12,503 bases of DNA from Chloroflexia bacterium. GTDB lineage: Bacteria > Chloroflexota > Chloroflexia > QHBQ01 > JADMIH01. Position numbers and translations under genes: made by a program. Location: positions 1 to 12,503 of the forward strand of contig JAICKM010000117.1 of assembly GCA_025927935.1 (NCBI GenBank). Direction: 5' to 3'. The notes beneath the pieces were generated by a model. It searched no databases and was not told where the DNA came from. It saw only the letters and a list, made by a program, of their open reading frames with translations. Below are positions 7,136 through 12,503 of this stretch, piece after piece. Each line of letters starts with the position of its first letter. The first letter of the stretch is position 1.

Positions 7136-9292
7136 CTAGCTCTGCTTGTGCGCAGGGCTTTCGGTACTGGTTTCCGTGCCGCCCTGCTGCTGTTCGAGAT
7201 CGCGCTCGTGCGGCGCGTCACCGCGGCCATGGTGGCCGCCGGGGTGTTCGCCCTGACCGGCCGGGTGCGCGGGGCGACCGAGGATCGCCAGCGCCCATTG
7301 CGCCACATTGTCGGCGGTGAGGCCGAACTTCTCCATGATAATCTCGTAAGGGGCGGAGGCGCCGTAATGGTCGATGCCCACGGCATGGCCTTCGTCGCCG
7401 ACCCAGCGGCACCAGCCGAAGGTCGAAGCGGCTTCCACGGACACGCGCTTCTTGACGCTCGGCGGCAACACCGAGTCGCGATAGCCCTGGCTCTGCTTCT
7501 CGAACAGCTCCCAGGACGGCATGCTGACGACGCGGGCGCGCACGCCCTGTTGCTGGAGTTGATCGGCGGCGCCCATCGCCAGTTGGACCTCTGAGCCGGT
7601 GCCCATCAGGATCACATCGGGATTGCCGCCCTCGGCGTCGCGCAAGATATAGGCGCCCCGGCTTAACCCCTCCTCGTAAGGCCGGGCGGTCTCGGCGAAA
7701 ATCGGTAGCTTTTGCCGGGTCAACACGAGCAGCGACGGGCCGTCTTGCCGTTCCAGCGCGGCGCGCCAGGCGGCCGCCGTCTCGTTGGCGTCCGCCGGGC
7801 GGATCACGCAGGAATTGGGCACGGCACGCAGCGCGGCCAGCATCTCGATAGGTTGGTGCGTGGGGCCGTCCTCGCCCAGGCCGATGCTGTCGTGGGTGAA
7901 GACAAAGATGGGGTTGATGCCCATCAACGCGGCCAGGCGCATCGGCGGGCGCATATAGTCGGAGAAGATCAGGAACGTGCCGGTATACGCGCGCAAGCCT
8001 GACAGGGTCATGCCGTTGGCGACCGCGCCCATGCCGTGCTCGCGGACGCCAAAATGCATGTTGCGCCCGCTGAACTCGTGATGCCCGATATCGCCCATGC
8101 CCTTGAGATAGGTGTCGGTCGAAGGTGACAGGTCCGCCGACCCGCCGACCAGCAGCGGCAACTGGGCGGCAATGCTGTTGAGCACCTTGCCCTGCGCGCT
8201 GCGCGTCGCCAGCGGGCCGTCTTCAGGCTTGAAGCTAGGCAGCTTCTCGACCCAGCCCTGCGGTAGTTCGCCGCGCGTCATGCGCTGGAACTCGTCGGCC
8301 AGGTCGGGATATTTGGCGGCCCACTTGTCGTAGCGGGCCTGCCACGCGGCCTGCTCCTGTGCACCGCGCTCTGTGGCCTGGCGGAAATGGTCCAGCGCCT
8401 CTTGCGGCACATAGAACGTCTCGTCGGGCTTCGGCCAGCCCAGGTTCTCCTTGGTCAGCTTGACCTCGGAGTCGCCCAGCGGGTTGCCGTGGGCCTCAGC
8501 GGTGTTAGCCTTGTGCGGGCTGCCATAGCCGATCTCTGTGCGGCAGACGATCATCGAGGGTGCGTCCACCTGGTTGCGTGCCGCTTCGAGCGCCGCGGCC
8601 ACCTGATCCTTGTCGTTGCCGTCGATATGCTGAACATGCCACTTGTACGCCTCGAAGCGCTTGCCCACATCTTCGGTGAAGGCCAGTTGCGTGTCGCCTT
8701 CGATGGTGATGTGGTTGTCGTCATACATCAGGATCAGGCGGCCCAGGCCCAGTTCGCCGGCCAGCGAAGCCGCCTCGGAGGCCACCCCTTCCATCAGGTC
8801 GCCGTCGCTGCAAATGCCGTAGACATACCAGTCCACGACATACAGGTCTTCCTTGTCCTTGTTGTAGCGCGCGGCCAGGTAATGCTCGGCCAGCGCCATG
8901 CCGACCGCGTTGCCCACCCCCTGGCCGAGCGGACCGGTCGTCGTCTCCACGCCGGGGGTCAGCCCGTACTCCGGGTGGCCGGGCGTTTTGCTGCCCCATT
9001 GGCGGAAGTTCTTCAGATCCTCCAATTCTAGATCGTACCCGGTCAGGTAGAGCAGCGAATAGAGCAGCATCGAGGCGTGCCCGGCGGACAGCACAAACCG
9101 ATCGCGATTCGGCCACTGCGGGTCACGCGGGTTATAGCGCATGAACTCGGTCCAGAGAGTATAGGCCATGGCCGCTACGCCCATGGGCGTGCCGGGGTGG
9201 CCGGATTTCGCTTTCTGCACGCCATCCATGGCTAAGGTCCGGATGGTATTAATGGCAAGCTCATCCAGCTTACTGATTCCCACTTGTTGCAT
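7136..9292 (-). CDS. tkt: Transketolase
   Basis: Thiamine diphosphate-dependent enzyme that moves two-carbon units between pentose, triose, tetrose and hexose phosphates. With the start at 9292 the protein is 718 residues. Motifs seen: SGHPG (30-34), LSAGHAS (68-74), the diphosphate-binding CSDGDLMEG to [10 protein letters not shown] block (161-199), [15 protein letters not shown] (255-269), [10 protein letters not shown] (414-423) with the catalytic Glu, and [11 protein letters not shown] (473-483). I chose 9292 because AAGGAG (9304-9299) lies 6 nt upstream. An in-frame ATG at 9310 is open, but starting there would put this AAGGAG inside the coding sequence. After the normal end of the fold (about residue 670) comes an unusual tail of roughly 48 residues, rich in His, Gly, Pro and Gln ([10 protein letters not shown] at 683-692). 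The first gene of the tight core operon; tal-pgi follows by 17 nt. Confidence 0.96.
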   Translation of the reverse strand: MQQVGISKLDELAINTIRTLAMDGVQKAKSGHPGTPMGVAAMAYTLWTEFMRYNPRDPQWPNRDRFVLSAGHASMLLYSLLYLTGYDLELEDLKNFRQWGSKTPGHPEYGLTPGVETTTGPLGQGVGNAVGMALAEHYLAARYNKDKEDLYVVDWYVYGICSDGDLMEGVASEAASLAGELGLGRLILMYDDNHITIEGDTQLAFTEDVGKRFEAYKWHVQHIDGNDKDQVAAALEAARNQVDAPSMIVCRTEIGYGSPHKANTAEAHGNPLGDSEVKLTKENLGWPKPDETFYVPQEALDHFRQATERGAQEQAAWQARYDKWAAKYPDLADEFQRMTRGELPQGWVEKLPSFKPEDGPLATRSAQGKVLNSIAAQLPLLVGGSADLSPSTDTYLKGMGDIGHHEFSGRNMHFGVREHGMGAVANGMTLSGLRAYTGTFLIFSDYMRPPMRLAALMGINPIFVFTHDSIGLGEDGPTHQPIEMLAALRAVPNSCVIRPADANETAAAWRAALERQDGPSLLVLTRQKLPIFAETARPYEEGLSRGAYILRDAEGGNPDVILMGTGSEVQLAMGAADQLQQQGVRARVVSMPSWELFEKQSQGYRDSVLPPSVKKRVSVEAASTFGWCRWVGDEGHAVGIDHYGASAPYEIIMEKFGLTADNVAQWALAILGRPAHPAGQGEHPGGHHGRGDAPHERDLEQQQGGTETSTESPAHKQS

Positions 9293-9298
9293 GTAGAT

Positions 9299-9304
9299 CT
9301 CCTT
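9299..9304 (-). promoter_or_regulatory. tkt ribosome binding site that decides the start
   Basis: AAGGAG on the minus strand, 6 nt before the ATG at 9292. It argues against the longer open frame from 9310. Confidence 0.75.
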
Positions 9305-9338
9305 GTGCATCCCGCACTACAGCGCCATATAGCAATGT

Positions 9339-9365
9339 TACCCGCCCTCAGAACAGCGGCGGGTA
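9339..9365 (-). other. Hairpin in the kinase-tkt gap
   Basis: An 8-bp inverted repeat, TACCCGCC (9339-9346) and GGCGGGTA (9358-9365), with an 11-nt loop, 47-73 nt upstream of the tkt start. No T-run follows on either strand, so it is not an obvious terminator. The surrounding gap (9311-9429) is more AT-rich than the genes and probably contains the tkt promoter. Candidate -10 boxes on the minus strand are TATATG and TCTAAT, but neither has a convincing -35, so I do not call a promoter. Confidence 0.4.
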
Positions 9366-9429
9366 CAAAATTAGAGAGGTATTTCCCCCGACTCAGCAGA
9401 TGGCGTGCCAGGGGTAAATTGGGGATGGA

Positions 9430-10926
9430 TCAGGGCGTGAAGAGGCGGCGGTAGAGGTCGCGCTGGCGGGCCACGGCGCGGGTATAGATCTGGTGGGCGC
9501 CCGCGTCCGGGGTGTAAGTTACATCGGCCAGACCGGGCAGGCGCGCGGCGTTGTCGATCACGCCCAGCACTTCCAGGGCCAGCAGCGCGTTGCCCCGGCT
9601 GCTGGCCTCATGCTCTGCCGAGGCAACCACCGGCATGCCCAGCACATCGGCCATAATCTGCGTCCAGGCGGGCGAGCGCAACAGCCCGCCGCCGCTGGCG
9701 ATAAAGTGCTTTGCTTGCGGCACCTGCGGCGCCAGCCCGGCGAAGATCTGCGCGAAGCGGTAGGCGACCGATTCCAGCCCCGCGCGCAGGATCTCGATGG
9801 GCGTGCTGTTCTGGCGCAGGCCGCTGATCGTCGCCGTGGCGTCAGGCGCCCAGCCGGGACTCCTTTCGCCAACCAGGAAGGGCAGGATGGTCAGGCCGTG
9901 CTCGTCGGGCGCCAGCGCGCCAACCGCGACCTCCAGATCGCGCACATCGCTGAGGGCCAGCGTGTGGCGCATCCAGTCGAACACGCTACCGCCGTTGCTG
10001 AGTGCCCCGCCCAGCAGCGCGCGCCGGCGATCCACCCGGTAGACCCACAACCCCGCCGGCACGGTGGGGATCGGGTCGGCCACCACAACACGCATGGCAC
10101 CGGTCGTGCCCACGGTCAGGGCGATGCTCTCCGGCGTGCTCGCTCCACTACCCAGGTTGGCTGTCGCGCCGTCGCCCACGGTGGGCAACCACGGCACCTG
10201 GGCCAGCGCGGGCCAGCGCGTGGCATATTCCGGGCGCAACCTGCGAAACACATCCGTGATGTCGACCAGCGGAGACAACTGCTCTTCGCGCACGGGCAGC
10301 AGGGCCAGCGTCTCGGCGTCCCAGGTCAGCGTATTACGGTTGAGCATGCCGGTCCAGGAGGCCACCGACAGCGAGCAGGCGCGGGCGCCGAAGAATTGCA
10401 GATAGATATACTCACCCAGCGACATCCAGTAGGCCGTGCGTTGCAGCACCTCAGGCGCCGTGCGGGCCAGCCAGAGGAAGCGCGGCGGCAGGTAGCTGGT
10501 GTGGATCACCGTGCCGGTGCGCTGGTGCCAGGCCGCGCGATCCACCCGCTCACGCAACGCATCGGTATCGGGGGCCGAGCGCGTGTCCGAGTAGAAATAA
10601 ACGGGTGTCGTCGGCTTCCCATCCGCGCCCACGCCGAGCACGTTGCTGACCAGGCTGCACGAGGCCACCCCCGCAATCTGCCCAGCCAGCGGCCCAGCCG
10701 CCGCCAGCACCTCATCCAACGCGGCCACGGCGCTGCTGACCATCGCGTCGATGCCCGCCGTCACCCCACCGTCGTCGGTCAGGTTCAGCTCATAGGTCGT
10801 CTTCGCCGTCAAGCCGTCCACATCCCGGCCCCCGGCGTCGAACACGATGGCGCGGAAGGACGACGACCCCAGATCGAGGCTCAAAACCAGCGGCAGCTGT
10901 GCCTGCTCACGCGCAATCGTCGGCAT
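9430..10926 (-). CDS. FGGY-family carbohydrate kinase, gluconokinase-like
   Basis: An ATP-dependent sugar or sugar-acid kinase of 498 residues, the normal FGGY length of about 500. The N-terminal phosphate-binding segment is LSLDLGSSSFRAIVFD (15-30). The central motif VGDGATANLGSG (250-261) carries the likely catalytic base Asp252, followed by GTTGAMR (273-279). LVGERSPGW (351-359), SGGGLLRSPAWTQIMADVLGMP (411-432) and EASSRGNALLAL (440-451) match the C-terminal ATPase domain. The YSDTR and RTGTVIHTSYLPPRFLWL blocks (112-116 and 136-153) resemble proteins usually annotated as gluconate kinase. With gnd and zwf downstream, phosphorylation of gluconate to 6-phosphogluconate would make sense. 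Xylulose, which would feed transketolase, is an alternative. The start ATG has AGGAGG 11 nt upstream. It lies 119-137 nt before tkt, so co-transcription is possible but not certain. Confidence 0.85.
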   Translation of the reverse strand: MPTIAREQAQLPLVLSLDLGSSSFRAIVFDAGGRDVDGLTAKTTYELNLTDDGGVTAGIDAMVSSAVAALDEVLAAAGPLAGQIAGVASCSLVSNVLGVGADGKPTTPVYFYSDTRSAPDTDALRERVDRAAWHQRTGTVIHTSYLPPRFLWLARTAPEVLQRTAYWMSLGEYIYLQFFGARACSLSVASWTGMLNRNTLTWDAETLALLPVREEQLSPLVDITDVFRRLRPEYATRWPALAQVPWLPTVGDGATANLGSGASTPESIALTVGTTGAMRVVVADPIPTVPAGLWVYRVDRRRALLGGALSNGGSVFDWMRHTLALSDVRDLEVAVGALAPDEHGLTILPFLVGERSPGWAPDATATISGLRQNSTPIEILRAGLESVAYRFAQIFAGLAPQVPQAKHFIASGGGLLRSPAWTQIMADVLGMPVVASAEHEASSRGNALLALEVLGVIDNAARLPGLADVTYTPDAGAHQIYTRAVARQRDLYRRLFTP

Positions 10927-11012
10927 CGGTAACGCATCCTCCTCATGCCAATTACACTAATCCGGGCCACCGCTCAAATCTGGAGCAACGCAGTGAGCAG
11001 ACTCAGCAAGTT

Positions 11013-11870
11013 CTATACGCGCGCTGTCAGCGCCGCCACAACGCCCTCCGCCGTGACCTGGCTCTCGGCCAGGCCCACCAGTTGCTGGCGGGACACGCAG
11101 CGCACCAGCACTTCGCCGTCCTCGCGGACGATCTCCTGGGTCCATTCCAGCATGTCGCCGGGCGCGGTGCCGGTCACACGGCTGGTAATGGTCAGGTCGT
11201 CGCCGGGCAGGGCCGAGCGCAGGTAGTCCACCACGTACCAGGCGCCGCACAGGCGCAGCCCCGGCCCGCCCACCTCGGTCAGCGGCAACCCGGCGTCCGC
11301 CAGGGCCGCGGCCAGGGCTTCGTCGATCCAGGTGAAGTAGTTCGTGTTGTTGATGTGGCCCATGCTGTCGGCTTCGTAACGATAAGCCCGGCGTGCCATG
11401 GTGAACGTGACGGCGGGTTGCGCGACCGGCTCGGCGGGCGGCGGCGGCACGACCAGTGGCGTCGCGCCGCCCGGCCACAGGGCTTCGGTGATATCGTAGG
11501 CGATGCGCGTCGGGGTGCCGCGCGCCCGGTCAATATAGACCCAATCGCCGCGCCCGGCGGCCACCGGCTGCCCATCGGAGCCGCGGATCTCGTAGTCGCG
11601 GTTCGAGCGCACCTGTTTGATATGGGAGATAAAGGTATCGACGGCCAGGGCATCTTCGTAGGCGATGGGGCCGAGGCGGGCCAGCGTGAGCCGGCGCACG
11701 ATCCAGGCCGTGCCCAACTCTTGATACTTGGCCTGGGTAAAGCCGAGCGCCGCGGACGCCTCCCAGGCGGCCTGCTCCATATACGCGGCCAGCATCCGCG
11801 TCGGCACCTCGCGCCAGCCGTCGAGTTCAAATGAGCGTACCTGGAAATGGGCAGTATAACGACGAATCAT
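11013..11870 (-). CDS. Acyl-ACP thioesterase-like double-hotdog protein
   Basis: A 285-residue protein with two hotdog-fold halves, the architecture of bacterial acyl-ACP thioesterases that release fatty acids from acyl carrier protein. The first half (about 1-135) opens with RRYTAHFQVRSFELDGW and contains the helix MLAAYMEQAAWEASAALG (26-43). The second half (about 155-285) has the 4HBT-type motif ADSMGHINNTNYFTWIDEAL (167-186) with Asp168, His172 and Asn174. A Pro-rich segment at 141-148 links the halves. The ATG at 11870 has GAGGTG at 8 nt spacing; the stop is TAG at 11013-11015. No signal peptide or membrane segment is seen, so it is probably cytosolic. It is co-directional with the kinase, 86 nt upstream of it. 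The metabolic link to the pentose phosphate genes is unclear, though fatty acid synthesis is a main consumer of NADPH. Confidence 0.85.
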   Translation of the reverse strand: MIRRYTAHFQVRSFELDGWREVPTRMLAAYMEQAAWEASAALGFTQAKYQELGTAWIVRRLTLARLGPIAYEDALAVDTFISHIKQVRSNRDYEIRGSDGQPVAAGRGDWVYIDRARGTPTRIAYDITEALWPGGATPLVVPPPPAEPVAQPAVTFTMARRAYRYEADSMGHINNTNYFTWIDEALAAALADAGLPLTEVGGPGLRLCGAWYVVDYLRSALPGDDLTITSRVTGTAPGDMLEWTQEIVREDGEVLVRCVSRQQLVGLAESQVTAEGVVAALTARV

Positions 11871-11896
11871 GCCATTAGCACCTCGAATTACAACAC

Positions 11897-12047
11897 CCGG
11901 CCCGTGAACAGGCGGACTACGCCAGGCAAAGGCCGCCTCCGCGACCTGAGCACGGATTTCACTTATAACGAGGGCGCCGCCCGCAAGACACCGGCCTAGC
12001 CCGCGCAGGCGGGCTTCGCGCTCGTAGCCCGCCCGTTCACGGGCCGG
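11897..12047. repeat. Imperfect 25-nt inverted repeat pair
   Basis: The 25 nt at 11897-11921 match the reverse complement of 12023-12047 at 23 positions. Both differences are A/G transitions (at 11910 and 11916). The arms are 101 nt apart. The inner arm contains its own 5-bp hairpin, GCCCG-TTCA-CGGGC (12031-12044). Two nearby copies suggest a dispersed intergenic repeat family. Confidence 0.7.
11962..11967 (-). promoter_or_regulatory. Weak candidate -10 box for the thioesterase gene
   Basis: TATAAG on the minus strand, about 92 nt upstream of the ATG at 11870. No good -35 is found at 16-18 nt spacing (TGTCTT at 17), so this is tentative. Confidence 0.22.
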
Positions 12048-12090
12048 ACGGCGTCCGCCGTAGCCCGCTCCTTGGAGGGCGGTGGGCTAC
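11998..12090. repeat. Cluster of GTAGCCCGC-type short hairpins
   Basis: Four inverted repeats occur within 93 nt. They are AGCCCGC-4 nt-GCGGGCT (11998-12015), GCCCG-TTCA-CGGGC (12031-12044), CGGAC-GGC-GTCCG (12045-12057), and GTAGCCC (12060-12066) with GGGCTAC (12084-12090) around an inner CTCC-TT-GGAG (12068-12077). TAGCCCGC recurs at 11997, 12025 and 12061. No T-run follows, so these are not standard terminators. The cluster lies between the two divergent genes. Confidence 0.7.
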
Positions 12091-12136
12091 GCCCACTATA
12101 CCACCAGCCCCCGGTGCGCGCCAGATCACGCCAATT

Positions 12137-12164
12137 TCTGGCAGAACTTGCCGGCATCTGTCAG
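12137..12164 (+). promoter_or_regulatory. Candidate operator: direct repeats across the -35
   Basis: TCTGGCAG (12137-12144) and TCTGTCAG (12157-12164) differ at one position and start 20 nt apart, about two helical turns. They flank the -35 box at 12148-12153, and the second copy lies in the promoter spacer. This is a common geometry for repressor half-sites. The regulator is unknown; the downstream ribbon-helix-helix-like protein is a possible autoregulator. Confidence 0.35.
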
Positions 12165-12176
12165 TTTTGCTAGAAT
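12148..12176 (+). promoter_or_regulatory. Sigma70-type promoter of the small gene
   Basis: TTGCCG (12148-12153), a 17-nt spacer, then TAGAAT (12171-12176) preceded by TGC, an extended -10. The -35 matches the consensus at four of six positions and the -10 at five of six. Transcription would begin near 12183, leaving a leader of about 20 nt with AGGAGG at 12191-12196. It is the best-formed promoter in the window. Confidence 0.7.
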
Positions 12177-12203
12177 ACGCTGTCACGCGAAGGAGGCGAG
12201 GTA

Positions 12204-12443
12204 ATGACCCAACGGGTATGTGTACACCTGGACGAGGACGCGGCCGAATTATTGAAACAACTGGCCCCCTCGCCCCGTAAACAAGGGGAGTATCTGAGCG
12301 GCTTGATCCGCGAGGCCGCGGCGCGGCCGGGTGCGCCCAACGGTGGCGACCTGGAGGCATTGCGGCTGCAAGTGCATGGACTGGTCAGCGAGATCCACAA
12401 GATCAATGCGCGCTTGCTGACCCTGGAAAGCCAAAACGAATGA
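12204..12443 (+). CDS. Small ribbon-helix-helix-like protein with C-terminal coiled coil
   Basis: A 79-residue protein I cannot assign to a named family. Residues 3-41 follow a ribbon-helix-helix (CopG/Arc-like) pattern: a short strand RVCVHLDED, helix AAELLKQLA, turn SPRKQGEY, then helix LSGLIREAAAR. Residues 50-74 form a textbook amphipathic helix with Leu50, Leu53, Val57, Leu60, Ile64, Ile67, Leu71 and Leu74 in strict 3-4 spacing, predicting a parallel coiled coil. The Pro/Gly-rich segment 42-48 separates them. The start has AGGAGG 7 nt upstream and a good promoter before it. The stop TGA overlaps the ATG of the next gene. It may be a DNA-binding regulator or a small oligomerising partner of that gene's product; no catalytic motif is visible. 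Confidence 0.8.
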   Translation: MTQRVCVHLDEDAAELLKQLAPSPRKQGEYLSGLIREAAARPGAPNGGDLEALRLQVHGLVSEIHKINARLLTLESQNE

Positions 12444-12503
12444 CCCCAGCCGAACCCGCCGACCGCGGGCGCATACCCGACCTGCCGCGCATCGCGGGTG
12501 ATA
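12440..12503 (+). CDS. Start of a downstream gene (truncated by window edge)
   Basis: The ATG at 12440 overlaps the preceding TGA as ATGA, a usual sign of translational coupling. Twenty-one codons stay open to the window end, giving MTPAEPADRGRIPDLPRIAG and one more residue. This is too short to identify a family. A weak GGAAAG lies about 10 nt upstream. Confidence 0.5.
   Translation, partial: MTPAEPADRGRIPDLPRIAGD

Larger units (their letters stand above)
11871..12203. other. Divergent intergenic region, 333 nt
   Basis: Separates the minus-strand thioesterase block from the plus-strand small gene. From left to right it holds the thioesterase leader with one arm of an imperfect 25-nt inverted repeat, a weak minus-strand -10-like box, a G+C-rich cluster of short hairpins (11998-12090), direct repeats, and a strong-looking plus-strand promoter. 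I see no convincing open frame in it. Confidence 0.8.

Noticed and set aside
5841..7139. Plus-strand open frame of about 432 codons opposite tal-pgi
   Set aside because: Antisense shadow of the transaldolase half; no recognisable domain and no ribosome binding site that I trust.
9293..9310. Six-residue longer transketolase start at 9310
   Set aside because: The AAGGAG at 9299-9304 would lie inside the coding sequence and is ideally placed for the ATG at 9292.
9493..10932. Long open frame of about 479 codons on the plus strand opposite the kinase
   Set aside because: It is fully antisense to a well-supported FGGY kinase, its translation is rich in Arg, Gln and His with no motif, and such frames are expected opposite G+C-rich genes.
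11998..12090. Short hairpin cluster as a CRISPR array
   Set aside because: Repeats are short, palindromic and irregularly spaced, with no constant spacer length and no cas genes.

Overview
This is a G+C-rich bacterial window dominated by one co-directional block on the minus strand that encodes most of the oxidative pentose phosphate pathway. The gene set points to Chloroflexota (green non-sulfur bacteria), with a cyanobacterium-like alternative. The evidence is a transaldolase fused to glucose-6-phosphate isomerase, an OpcA-type glucose-6-phosphate dehydrogenase assembly protein next to zwf, and a two-domain acyl-ACP thioesterase-like protein nearby. The phylum is an inference from gene content; no rRNA or other marker is present.

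Layout in minus-strand transcription order: acyl-ACP thioesterase-like protein (11870-11013), FGGY carbohydrate kinase (10926-9430), transketolase tkt (9292-7136), tal-pgi fusion (7118-4185), short-form 6-phosphogluconate dehydrogenase gnd (4122-3142), glucose-6-phosphate dehydrogenase zwf (3071-1503), and opcA (1349 to beyond position 1, 3' end missing). tkt and tal-pgi are 17 nt apart. The tal-pgi/gnd and gnd/zwf gaps are about 60-70 nt, and each holds a perfect G+C-rich hairpin. The zwf/opcA gap is longer (153 nt) and has a consensus TATAAT, so opcA may also have its own promoter.

Together Zwf (helped by OpcA) oxidises glucose 6-phosphate, Gnd makes ribulose 5-phosphate, CO2 and a reduced nicotinamide cofactor, Tkt and Tal rearrange the sugars, and the Pgi half converts fructose 6-phosphate back to glucose 6-phosphate. 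This is the layout of a cyclic, NADPH-producing pathway. 6-Phosphogluconolactonase, ribose-5-phosphate isomerase and ribulose-phosphate epimerase are not in the window. The upstream kinase could feed gluconate (as 6-phosphogluconate) or another sugar into the route, but its substrate cannot be read from sequence alone.

At the right end, a 333-nt divergent intergenic region holds a cluster of GTAGCCCGC-type inverted repeats and a well-formed plus-strand promoter. That promoter drives a 79-residue protein with a ribbon-helix-helix-like N-terminus and a regular leucine-zipper-like C-terminus. Its stop codon overlaps (ATGA) the start of another gene that runs off the window.

I found no tRNA, rRNA, CRISPR array, insertion sequence or phage gene, and no clear evidence of a wholly new system. 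The most distinctive items are the intercistronic hairpins, the long N-terminal extension of OpcA, the repeat cluster, and the small zipper protein with direct repeats over its promoter.
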